Below, one piece after another: positions 33,859-41,724 of a DNA stretch of 64,000 bases (position 1 is the first letter of the stretch; the number at the start of each line of letters is the position of its first letter). Position numbers and translations under genes: made by a program. Source of the DNA: Ornithinimicrobium ciconiae (GTDB taxonomy: Bacteria; Actinomycetota; Actinomycetes; Actinomycetales; Dermatophilaceae); the NCBI RefSeq assembly GCF_007197575.1, contig NZ_CP041616.1:310001-374000 (forward strand), in the 5' to 3' direction. The notes beneath the pieces are model-generated. The model had not been told where the DNA came from. It was given only the letters and a program-made list of their open reading frames with translations, and searched no databases.

Positions 33859-35417
33859 GGCACACAGTCCACGGCGGGGGTGATCGTCGGTCCGGAGGGG
33901 CCGTCGGTCGCGGCTCCGGTGGGGGCGGTGGCGTCGACGCCGGCCCGGGCTGAGGCCTCGAGTCCTCCGGTCGCGGCGGCACCGTCCGGGCCGAGCGAGG
34001 TGGCCGAGGCGTCATCGGGTCCGGCCGTGGTGCTGGCGCCGTCGGGGCCCATGGTGCGCAGGGCGTCGTCCGGCCCCGCCGTCTGGCTGGCACCGTCGGG
34101 ACCTATGGTGCTCACCGCCCCGTCGGGCCCGGTGGTGCTCGTGGCGTCGTCGGGACCCGCGGTGGAGCTGGACCCGTCACCGGGTTGCGGCAGCACGATG
34201 ACGTCCTCGCACCGGGGCAGGGCCAGTCCGCGCAGCTCGTCGACGATGCGGTCGGCGTCGGCGCGGTCGTCGGCGGTCAGGGTGTTGATGACCCGGTTGC
34301 GATAGTGGCTGGGCAGCGTCTCCAGCGCGACGTCCGTCTCCTCCTCGGGCGTGGACAGGACCAACGGGCCGAGGTTCTGGCTCACACCCCGAAAGATCGT
34401 GACGTTGCCATTGGCCTCACCGACGAAGTACTGACGCTGAGACCAGTCGTAGGTCAGCCATCCGCCCACCGCGACCACGGCCAGGATCGCCAGACCGACC
34501 AGGCTGCGCCGCAACCAGGTGGCCAACCCGCCGCGGCTCGTCTCCTCGGCCAGTTCAGGAGCCGGGTCCGTGCCGTGCACGGTGCGCGACAGGGCGGCTG
34601 CCTTCTCGGCCGGTGTCTGCGGCGAGAGCATCTCGGTGCCACGGCGCTCGCTGGCAGCGCCGACGACCTGGGGCTCGGTGGTGCCACCGGCTCCGGCGTC
34701 CGTGACGTCCGCGACGATGACCGTGACGTTGTCGCGGGTGGAGGCGCGCAGCGCGATCGCGATGAGCTGGTCGGCGACCTTGCCCGGGGGCTCCTCGCTG
34801 CGCAGCAGCTCGGCCACGGTGCTCTCGGCGACATAGTCGGTCAGACCGTCAGAGCACAGCAGCAGCCGGTCGCCCGGTCGCAGCTCGCGCATCGACAGGT
34901 CCGGACGGTCGTCCGGACGGCCGGTGAAGACGCGGGTGACCAGGGAGCGCTGCGGGTGGTGCAGGGCCTCTTCCTCAGAGATCCGGCCCTCGTCGAGCAA
35001 CTGCTGGACGAACGAGTGGTCCTTGGTGATCTGGGTGACCCGCACCCCGCGCCGCAGATAGGCCCGGGAGTCACCGATGTTGGCGACCGCCAGCTTGGTG
35101 CCCGAGCGCATCATCGCGATGCACGTAGTCCCCATGCCCTCGGTGCTCTCAGACTTCTCCGCGACCTCGCCCAACCGGTCGTTGGCGTCGATCATCGCCT
35201 GCTCGAGGATGCTGGACATGTCGTCCGCACCATGGCTCTCGCCGTCGAGGTGCACGAGCTCGCCGACCACCAGGGAGCTGGCGACGTCACCCGCGGCGTG
35301 TCCGCCCATGCCGTCACACAGGACCAGCAGCTCGGGCCCGGCATAGGCCGAGTCCTCATTCCGGCTCTTCGTCCCCAGCCCCAGGTGGGAGCGGGCGGCA
35401 TAGCGCAACGCGACCAT
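33855..35417 (-). CDS. pstP: PP2C-type Ser/Thr protein phosphatase with repetitive tail
   Basis: The 520-aa protein has a PP2C domain at about 1-235, with metal-binding Asp in SRNEDSAY, LCDGMGGHAAGD, GDSRAYLRRG, LCSDGLTDYV and RDNVTVIVADV. A linker, one membrane helix (GLAILAVVAVGGWLTY) and an extracellular region follow. It reverses PknB phosphorylation. The last 110 residues are odd: an imperfect repeat of GPDDA and GPDGA units joined by Ser/Thr, not part of the usual family. ATG 35417 fits the family (MVALRYAARSH); the 45 codons upstream lie inside fhaB and are unlikely to be used. Confidence 0.95.
   Translation of the reverse strand: MVALRYAARSHLGLGTKSRNEDSAYAGPELLVLCDGMGGHAAGDVASSLVVGELVHLDGESHGADDMSSILEQAMIDANDRLGEVAEKSESTEGMGTTCIAMMRSGTKLAVANIGDSRAYLRRGVRVTQITKDHSFVQQLLDEGRISEEEALHHPQRSLVTRVFTGRPDDRPDLSMRELRPGDRLLLCSDGLTDYVAESTVAELLRSEEPPGKVADQLIAIALRASTRDNVTVIVADVTDAGAGGTTEPQVVGAASERRGTEMLSPQTPAEKAAALSRTVHGTDPAPELAEETSRGGLATWLRRSLVGLAILAVVAVGGWLTYDWSQRQYFVGEANGNVTIFRGVSQNLGPLVLSTPEEETDVALETLPSHYRNRVINTLTADDRADADRIVDELRGLALPRCEDVIVLPQPGDGSSSTAGPDDATSTTGPDGAVSTIGPDGASQTAGPDDALRTMGPDGASTTAGPDDASATSLGPDGAAATGGLEASARAGVDATAPTGAATDGPSGPTITPAVDCVP
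33966..34176 (-). repeat. Tandem coding repeat in the pstP tail
   Basis: Imperfect units of about 27-33 bases encode AGPDDAxxT and GPDGAxxT in alternation, about seven copies. Unit length is a multiple of three, so copy changes would alter tail length without shifting the frame. Boundaries are approximate. Confidence 0.75.
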
Positions 35418-35422
35418 CGGGG

Positions 35423-35893
35423 TTACCGCTGCAGCTCGAGGATCGTCTGGCCGATCCGGATCTGGGTGCCCACCTCGAGCCGGTGGCCGGTCCCGATCCT
35501 CTGGTTGTTGATGAAGGTGCCGTTCGTGGAGCCCAGATCGTCGGCATACCACTGCGCGTCAGGGCCCAGATAGATCCGCAGGTGACGGCCGGAGGCGTAG
35601 TCGTCGGTCAGCACCAGGGAGCACTCGGGGTTGCGACCCACGAGCAGGCCACCCTCGTTGAGGGGCACCGTCGTGCCGCGCAGGCTGCCGGCCACGACGG
35701 CGAGGGTCTGGGGTCCGCGGCGAACGGCCCGCGGCTGTCGTCCGGTGCTGCGCTCTGCGCGGCCGCCGCCACTGCGGGTCAGCACCCGCGTGCCATAGAG
35801 GTCGCCCCGCAGAGCGCCCACGATGCTGAAGACGAACGCCCACAGCAGCGCCAGGATCCCGAGGCGGATGATGTTGAGGGTCAGCTCGCTCAT
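35423..35893 (-). CDS. fhaB: FHA domain protein FhaB/FipA
   Basis: The 156-aa protein has an N-terminal membrane helix (IIRLGILALLWAFVFSIVGA), then an FHA domain at about 75-150 with the phosphothreonine-binding residues GRNPECSLVL, ASGRHLRIYL and GSTNGTFINNQRI. FhaB reads PknB phosphorylation and links it to division and wall synthesis. Its ATG overlaps the fhaA stop by 4 nt and it ends in TAA 5 nt before pstP. Confidence 0.95.
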   Translation of the reverse strand: MSELTLNIIRLGILALLWAFVFSIVGALRGDLYGTRVLTRSGGGRAERSTGRQPRAVRRGPQTLAVVAGSLRGTTVPLNEGGLLVGRNPECSLVLTDDYASGRHLRIYLGPDAQWYADDLGSTNGTFINNQRIGTGHRLEVGTQIRIGQTILELQR

Positions 35894-36969
35894 CGGCCGC
35901 CGTCCGCGTGGAAGATCAGCGTCGTGCTGCCCATCGTGACGCGGTCGCCCTCGGTCAGTTGCTCGGTGCCGACCTGGTCGCCGTTGACATAGGAGCCATT
36001 GGTGGAGCCGAGATCGCGGATGATGACCTGCTGGTGCGGCCCGTCGTGGGTGATCCGGATCTCAGCGTGCCGTCGCGAGACGCCCGGGTCGTCCAGCACC
36101 AGGTCGGCCGAGGCGTCTCGGCCGAGCACGGTCACGGCCGCGATCAGGGTGTGGGCCCGTCCGTTGACGTCGATCCACGGACGGGGTCCCCGGCCGCTGA
36201 CCTGTCGCTGGGGCCGGCTGGGTGAGGCAGGGAACTCGCGGGTGCGCGGTCCGTTCCCGCCACCGGGCGGGGGGTATGCCGGGGCGCCGGTTGCCGGCTG
36301 GCTCCCCCGTGCGGCGACGGCCGCGGCAGCGCCGACGCCCGGTGGTGCCTGACGGGGTGGGCCGGGGCGCTGACCGGGGCCGGCCTGTCGGGCCTGTCCA
36401 GCCTGTCCAGCTGGTCCCTGCCGGCCCTGCTGGCCCATGCCTCCGGGGCGTTGCTGAGCAGGCGGACGGAAGGCCGCGTTGGGGTCCTCGCCGGGGCGAG
36501 CTGCGGGACGGACCTGGCGTTGCGGCATACGGTCTCGGTCGGCGGGACGGGCCTGCGGTTGCGGGGGCCGCTGGCCGGCACGCTGGCCCTGACGGCGGGT
36601 GTTCTTGCTCGCGGGGCGGACCCGGAAGATGCCCGTCTCCAGCTCGTCGTCGGAGATCAGGCGCACCTCGACAGTGCCGGCCGGGGTGTAACGCTGGGCG
36701 TCGGCGTGATCCTCGGCGGCGGCGACGAGCTCGTCGGTCAGCGTCGTGTCATAGGAGGAGAGGCGCTCGTAGTCAGAGCCGGCCAGCTCGATCGTGAACA
36801 CATTGGGAACCATGGTCCGGCCCGGCCCGAGGACGGCTGCCCGCTCGTCCATCGCGCCGCGCATCGCCGAGGCGATCTCGACGGGCTGGACCTCGGCCTT
36901 GAAGACCTTGGCGAACGGTGCCTTCACGGCTCGCTCGAGCCCACGCTCGACGCGGTCGATGATCCCCAT
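35890..36969 (-). CDS. fhaA: FhaA: DUF3662 and FHA domain protein
   Basis: The 359-aa protein has an N-terminal DUF3662 domain (about 1-120; IDRVERGLERAVKAPFAKVF), a 140-residue Pro/Gln/Arg-rich disordered linker and a C-terminal FHA domain with LGRDASADLVL, VSRRHAEIRI and GSTNGSYVNGDQ. In mycobacteria FhaA binds phosphorylated MviN/CwlM-type partners at the pole and septum. The start MGIIDRVERG has GGGAG in front; the longer ORF upstream runs into the tRNA-Leu region and is not coding. First gene of the fhaA-fhaB-pstP-rodA-pbpA-pknB operon. Confidence 0.95.
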   Translation of the reverse strand: MGIIDRVERGLERAVKAPFAKVFKAEVQPVEIASAMRGAMDERAAVLGPGRTMVPNVFTIELAGSDYERLSSYDTTLTDELVAAAEDHADAQRYTPAGTVEVRLISDDELETGIFRVRPASKNTRRQGQRAGQRPPQPQARPADRDRMPQRQVRPAARPGEDPNAAFRPPAQQRPGGMGQQGRQGPAGQAGQARQAGPGQRPGPPRQAPPGVGAAAAVAARGSQPATGAPAYPPPGGGNGPRTREFPASPSRPQRQVSGRGPRPWIDVNGRAHTLIAAVTVLGRDASADLVLDDPGVSRRHAEIRITHDGPHQQVIIRDLGSTNGSYVNGDQVGTEQLTEGDRVTMGSTTLIFHADGGR

Positions 36970-37383
36970 GACACTCCCTTCGCTGTCGGTGCCCGCCTGT
37001 GCGCAGCGCCAGATGGGCCGGTGGCCACTTCGATCGTACTGTTGTGACCCGGTTCTACCGCCCATCCGCGCCGGTGGCGATGTTGCTGGTGGGAAACGCT
37101 CCATGGTGCGCAGCAGTTCCGGTCGCTGCTCAGCACGTGCTGATCCCTCCGTGCTGAGCCTCCGTGCTGAGCCTCCGCGTCGCCGCGTTGAAGCCCGTGT
37201 CAGCAGGTCTGTCCCGCGTGCGTGTCCCGCACCGTTCAGCGGGCCTGGCAAGCGCGCGTGTCCCGCACCGTGCGGAAACCGCGTTGCGCGTCTGGTGCCC
37301 AGGCCCCAGCTGTGCAGCACGGTTCGTGCACAGGCGCCGATGCGGAATCTGTGGTGGGTGCGTGCTAATCTTGCTCGGCACTC
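36970..37383 (-). promoter_or_regulatory. Gene-free region holding the fhaA operon promoter
   Basis: These 414 bases have no credible gene. On the reverse strand TACGAT (37033-37038) is a reasonable -10 about 64 nt before the fhaA start, but I see no strong -35. Between 37150 and 37280 there are short direct repeats: CCGTGCTGAGCCTCCG twice in tandem and GCGTGTCCCGCACCGT twice. Their role is unknown. Confidence 0.45.
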
Positions 37384-37467
37384 GCGCGAGTGGCGGAATA
37401 GGCAGACGCGCACGGTTCAGGTCCGTGTGCCCGAAAGGGCGTGGGGGTTCAACTCCCCCCTCGCGCA
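37384..37467 (+). tRNA. tRNA-Leu (CAG)
   Basis: This is an 84-nt class II tRNA. The acceptor GCGCGAG pairs with CTCGCGC, the anticodon arm is CACGG TTCAGGT CCGTG reading CAG, the long variable arm is GTGCCCGAAAGGGC, and the T-arm is GGGGGTTCAACTCCCCC. CCA is not encoded. Confidence 0.96.
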
Positions 37468-37483
37468 CGGTGAAGTAGTCGAC

Positions 37484-37519
37484 GAAAGTCCCGGTCAGTT
37501 CACAGTGACCGGGACTTTC
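37484..37519 (+). terminator. Intrinsic terminator after tRNA-Leu
   Basis: GAAAGTCCCGGTCA and TGACCGGGACTTTC form a perfect 14-bp stem with an 8-nt loop, ending in a short T run. It lies 16 nt after tRNA-Leu. Confidence 0.9.
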
Positions 37520-37553
37520 GCATTTCCCGCCGCGGGTCAGCGACGATGGGCCC

Positions 37554-38063
<510 letters not shown>

Positions 38064-38084
38064 GACCGAGGTCGGGAGCCTGGC

Positions 38085-39002
38085 TCAGAAGTCGTAGTCG
38101 ACCACCACTGGCGAGTGGTCCGAAAGTCGCACGCCGTGGTGCTCGCGGTCGACCACCGCTGACACCGCGGTCTTCGCCAGGGCAGGCGTGGCCAGGTGGT
38201 AGTCGATGCGCCAACCGGCGTCACGGGCATACGCCTGCCCCAGCCAGGACCACCAGGAGTAAGGCCCCTCGGCCTCCGGGTGCAGGCGCCGCACCACGTC
38301 GACCAGGGTCCGCGCAGACAGTTGCGCACCGAGCCACTCGCGCTCCTCGGGCAGGAAGCCCTCGGACTGCTTGCTCTGCCGCCATCGGGCCACGTCGAGC
38401 TCGGTGTGCGCGACGTTGAGGTCACCCATCAGCAGGAACTCGCGCCCCCCGGCCAGCGCCGCCCTGCGGGTGCGCGCGAGCTGCCGCGCGAAGGCAGCCA
38501 TGAAGCGCATCTTGCGCTCATAACGCACTCCGCCGTCGGGTGCCTCGCGCATGCGACCTGGCTTCTGCAGGTGCGCCGGCAGGCCACCCTTCGGCAGGTA
38601 GAGGCTGGCGACCGTGAGCGGTACCTCGGCGAGATCGACCTCGACGTAGCGCCCCTCGTGGGCGTGCCTGCCCAGCCCGCGCGCCAGCGGCACCCGGTCC
38701 GGTGCAGGCTCGGTGTGCAGGTGGTCCTCGCCGACCGCGCGCACGAGCACCTCGGCGTCCCACGTGCGGACTGCCACGGGCGGCGCTCGGGTCAACACCG
38801 CCACCCCGTTGCGTCCCGCGAACTGCCCCGGCTCATAGACCACGTGGTAGTCCCCGAACGCCCCCTCGGGAAGCTTGTCCAGCGGTATCCGCACCTCCTG
38901 CAGGGCGACGACGTCGCAGTCGCGCGTCGCCAACCAGTCGCCGAACCCTCGGCGGTGGGCGGCACGGATGCCGTTGACGTTGACAGTGGCGATACGGAGC
39001 AC
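38085..39002 (-). CDS. xth: Exodeoxyribonuclease III
   Basis: The 305-aa endonuclease/exonuclease/phosphatase-fold enzyme shows the AP endonuclease blocks: RIATVNVNGIRAAHRRGFGD, VALQEVRIP (metal-binding Glu), LYLPKGG, LLMGDLNVAHTELDV, WRIDYHLATP and LSDHSPVVVDY (catalytic Asp-His). It repairs abasic sites and 3' blocks in DNA. The length is slightly above 270 but no motif is disturbed. Confidence 0.95.
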   Translation of the reverse strand: MLRIATVNVNGIRAAHRRGFGDWLATRDCDVVALQEVRIPLDKLPEGAFGDYHVVYEPGQFAGRNGVAVLTRAPPVAVRTWDAEVLVRAVGEDHLHTEPAPDRVPLARGLGRHAHEGRYVEVDLAEVPLTVASLYLPKGGLPAHLQKPGRMREAPDGGVRYERKMRFMAAFARQLARTRRAALAGGREFLLMGDLNVAHTELDVARWRQSKQSEGFLPEEREWLGAQLSARTLVDVVRRLHPEAEGPYSWWSWLGQAYARDAGWRIDYHLATPALAKTAVSAVVDREHHGVRLSDHSPVVVDYDF

Positions 39003-39116
39003 CCCGCGAGGGTATGTCGTGCGCTCACCCGTGCCGTGACGGGGCCTGGGTGCCCCCGGCCGGCGTCACCGCGAACAGCGGTGAGTGGGTTCATGTGGGG
39101 GTGGGACGATGGTGCG

Positions 39117-39572
39117 GTGTCGGAGATCACTGGTGTCATCACCACCCACCTGGCGGCCCTCGGGGCAGCAACGCGTGATCGCAAAGTGTTCGCGATCCTG
39201 ACCCGGAACCCGCAGTTCATCGAGGACCTGCCCGTCACGGGGGACGACGGCACGGTGTGGATCGAGATCGCCAACATCGTGGACGGCGTGCTGCTGCGCT
39301 TCCGGGACGGCGAGCTCGACAGCGTCCGCACCAACGCCCGGCGGCATGGTGACTACTACCCCTATCCCACGCCGCGGGACCTCATCACCGGGCTCGACCT
39401 GTCCACCGCAACCCGCGGTGACGTCATGGCACTCCTGGGCGAGCCGGCGGGGGCCACGGAGCGCGACGCTGCGAAGGAGGCGAGCCACCTTCGCTACGAG
39501 GCCGAGGGCGGCACCGTCACGCTGACCTTTCGCGACGACCTCCTCGAGACGGTGACCGTCAGCCGCTCCTGA
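39117..39572 (+). CDS. Unrecognised conserved-looking soluble protein
   Basis: The 151-aa protein has no signal peptide or membrane helix. It starts VSEITGVITTHLAALGAATR and contains WIEIANIVDGVLLRFRDGEL and ATRGDVMALLGEPAG, a mixed alpha/beta profile ending in a strand pair TVTLTFRDDLLETVTV. The MALLGEPAG phrase recalls small lipoprotein or immunity-type proteins, but I cannot assign a family. GTG 39117 is the favoured start; ATG 39093 in frame is possible. Coding character is good; divergent from xth. Confidence 0.6.
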   Translation: MSEITGVITTHLAALGAATRDRKVFAILTRNPQFIEDLPVTGDDGTVWIEIANIVDGVLLRFRDGELDSVRTNARRHGDYYPYPTPRDLITGLDLSTATRGDVMALLGEPAGATERDAAKEASHLRYEAEGGTVTLTFRDDLLETVTVSRS

Positions 39573-39630
39573 CCGCGTAGCCCTCACCCCCGACCAGTGG
39601 TAGGTGAGGTAGCTCATCTGTCCAACCGGG

Positions 39631-39700
39631 TGTCATGCGTTCCCGGTGTTGCAGGAATCGGGCTCCGGTCCAAGTCTTGCAACACCGAGATCGCATGACA
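39631..39700. repeat. 70-nt near-perfect hairpin
   Basis: The whole stretch is symmetric about position 39665.5. The outer arms TGTCATGCG/CGCATGACA and inner arms GGTGTTGCA/TGCAACACC pair perfectly, with only a few mismatches between them and near the tip. It lies between the unrecognised gene and the broken AbiEi-type gene. It could be a strong bidirectional terminator, a MITE-like relic or a structured RNA. Confidence 0.75.
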
Positions 39701-39813
39701 GTTGTGCTGCGGCTGGCCGGGTCATCAGAGCGCGAGCATGCGTGGACGGGGCACGAACACGCTTTTCCACAGGGCGGCAGCAGCGGACCGCGAACTCGGG
39801 CACTCTGACGCCC

Positions 39814-40670
39814 ATGTCTGAGAAGCCCGTCGCGCCCTTTGGTGAGCATCTGCAGGGCCGCAGCGAGCGAGGGCGGGAGCGACGTCGGCGTGTCCAGGTC
39901 GAGTTGGGGGACGCTCAGGACGGGGTGGCCACGCTCCGGCAGATCGTTGACCTGGGCGTGACCTACGACGAGGTGCGTGCGGAGATCGAGGCAGGGCGCT
40001 GGCACCAGGTCGGACGCAAGACCATCAGCGTGAGTGGGCCGACCCCGATCAACCTGGGCGCGGTGCAGCGCCGGGCGATCTGGGACGTGGGTGGTGGAGC
40101 GTGCCTCGACGGGGTGTCCTCGCTCCAAGCGTGGGGTCTGACGAAGTGGGACGACGACCAGGTCCACGTGAGCGTCCCCCAGGGGGCTCGCTACCACCGG
40201 GTTCCAGGGGTCCGCGTGCACGTTTTTCGGGAGCGCGGTCCGGTGGTCGAGGCGGGGATCCCCCGCACTCCCAGTGAGGTGGCCGCGCTCAGGGCTGCGG
40301 GCTGGGCGCGGACGGACCGGGCTGCGATGGCCCTGCTCGCCATGTCCGTGCAGGAGCTCGGCCGAGCACGTGGATGGCCGGAGCCGGACCGCCAGGGGGT
40401 GGTGCGCACCGAGGGCGAATCTATCTCGACGCCCGCTTCACGCGGTACGGCACGATCGTCGAGGTCAACGGGGTCCAGCACTACGAGGCGTTGGCGACGA
40501 TGGACGACGCGGTCCGGCGCAACGCGCACGCGATCGGGGGCGAGACGGCCCTGGAGATACCCGCAGCGAGTCTCGGGCTCGATCCGGAACCGTTGCTCGA
40601 CCAGGTGGAAGCGGCCCTGCGCAAGGGCGGTTGGCACGGACCACAGGGGGATTCCCGTCAAGCGGGCTGA
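39814..40670 (+). pseudogene. Frameshifted AbiEi-antitoxin-like/DUF559 protein
   Basis: The first frame from ATG 39814 gives an N-terminal winged-helix-like part (TLRQIVDLGVTYDEVRAEIE, AGRWHQVGRKTISVSG), then RVHVFRERGPVVEAGIPRTP as in actinobacterial AbiEi-like proteins. After RTE at about 40415 the homology continues in another frame as GRIYLDARFTRYGTIVEVNG and VQHYEALATMDDAVRRNA, the DUF559/endonuclease-like end with ALEIPA, stopping at 40670. About 40-60 residues expected between LLAMSVQ and EPDRQ also seem to be missing. Frameshift plus deletion make this a probable pseudogene. The leftover first frame runs by chance into the phosphatase gene. Confidence 0.75.
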
Positions 40671-40707
40671 CGACTCAGGCGTTGGCGGACCTGAGAGACT
40701 CAAGGGC

Positions 40708-41214
40708 ATGCACATCATGACCGTCTGCCTGGGCAACATCTGCCGCTCTCCCGCCGCTGAGTCGGTGCTGGTCCACCGCCTCGAGCGGGCCGGCCTGGAC
40801 AACGTCACGGTGTCCTCGGCCGGGACCGCGGACTACCACATCGGCCGTCCCCCGCACGAGCACTCGGTCGCGGAGGGTGAGAGTCGGGGCTACTCGTTCA
40901 CCAGCCGTGCGGCGCAGTTCGCCGCGGACCACTTTGCTGAGGCCGACCTGATCCTGGCGTTGGACAGCTCGAACGAGGCGGACATCCTCGCGCTCGCGCA
41001 GCGACCCGAGGACGAGGCCAAGGTGGTCCGGCTCGGTGCGTTCGCCAGCGACGTCGGCGAGGGGGTCCGGGACATCCCCGACCCCTGGGGCCTGCCGCGG
41101 GAGGCCTACGAGCGGATGTACTACCAGATCGAGGACGCCGTCGACGGGTTGGTCGCGGCGATCCAGGACGGGACGGTCCAGGAGGTCGTGGCGGGCCAGC
41201 GCGCGGTGCGTTAA
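40708..41214 (+). CDS. Low molecular weight protein tyrosine phosphatase
   Basis: The 168-aa enzyme has the P-loop CLGNICRSP (C-x5-R-S) right at the N-terminus and the catalytic Asp in DIPDPWG near residue 127. The start MHIMTVCLGNICRSP has AAGGG very close to ATG 40708; ATG 40717 is an alternative. It removes phosphate from tyrosine residues or acts on arsenate-like substrates; the DPWG form fits tyrosine phosphatase. It is intact although it sits between two decayed genes. Confidence 0.92.
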   Translation: MHIMTVCLGNICRSPAAESVLVHRLERAGLDNVTVSSAGTADYHIGRPPHEHSVAEGESRGYSFTSRAAQFAADHFAEADLILALDSSNEADILALAQRPEDEAKVVRLGAFASDVGEGVRDIPDPWGLPREAYERMYYQIEDAVDGLVAAIQDGTVQEVVAGQRAVR

Positions 41215-41248
41215 CCGGTGGGCCGGACGACATGGTCCGTCCCCGGCT

Positions 41249-41587
41249 GACCTCAACGTGGCCAATCTGGCGCTCGTCGGCTACCTGCTCTACACCGGGG
41301 TCGTCGTGGTGCATCGCGACGGCGGACCTGCTGGTGGCGGAGGGCCGGGGCACCTCCCTGGTCGTGGCGACCAACGCCTACCACGCCTTCCGGGCGGCCA
41401 TCATCGCCCGGGAGCTGGGTCTGGACGCCCAGGTCATGGGGGCGCCCACCGCCCGCTACTACTTCCCTCCGCGGTGCTGCGCGAGTTCGTCGGCGTGCTG
41501 TCCCGCTCCCCGGTCCTCCACGGCGCGCTCGCAGTGCTCGTCGTCGTGAGCAGCGGTCTGCTGACCTGGCTGGTGCTGCGCGGCTGA
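41249..41587 (+). pseudogene. Decayed YdcF/DUF218-type membrane protein
   Basis: Three pieces in two frames line up with the end of a YdcF-like protein: a membrane helix LALVGYLLYTGVVVV; then, in the +1 frame, TSLVVATNAYHAFRAAIIAR and ELGLDAQVMGAPTARYYFP; then, back in the first frame after one lost C near 41466, SAVLREFVGVLSRSPVLHG to the stop. The core between the helix and SLVVATN, with the usual Gly-rich motif, is deleted. No usable start is visible. Confidence 0.7.
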
Positions 41588-41614
41588 CGGCCGTGCTGGA
41601 GAAGAGGGGCCGGT

Positions 41615-41642
41615 CGCGTGTGGGCAGAACTACCCATTTCGC
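41615..41642 (+). promoter_or_regulatory. 28-bp operator-like element, copy 2
   Basis: This is the same 24 fixed positions as at 117-144 (CGCGTGTGGGCAG, 3 variable, TACCCAT, 1 variable, TCGC). TAGCCT follows 22 nt after TACCCAT (41660-41665), almost the same spacing as in copy 1. It lies 82 nt before the first giant gene. Confidence 0.6.
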
Positions 41643-41724
41643 GACGCCGGCAGCGCCACTAGCCTCGTCCGAGAGGTCTGGTGACCCGTGAGGGGGCATC
41701 GCCTCGTCCGAGGGGAGATACGGC

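Noticed and set aside
36970..37413. N-terminal extension of FhaA of about 148 residues
   Set aside because: It would run through the tRNA-Leu gene and lacks coding character; the standard start MGIIDRVERG has a ribosome binding site.
39646..41214. A single 522-aa fusion of the AbiEi-type protein with the tyrosine phosphatase
   Set aside because: The frames join only because of the frameshift; the real end of the first protein is in another frame and the phosphatase has its own start at its conserved N-terminus.
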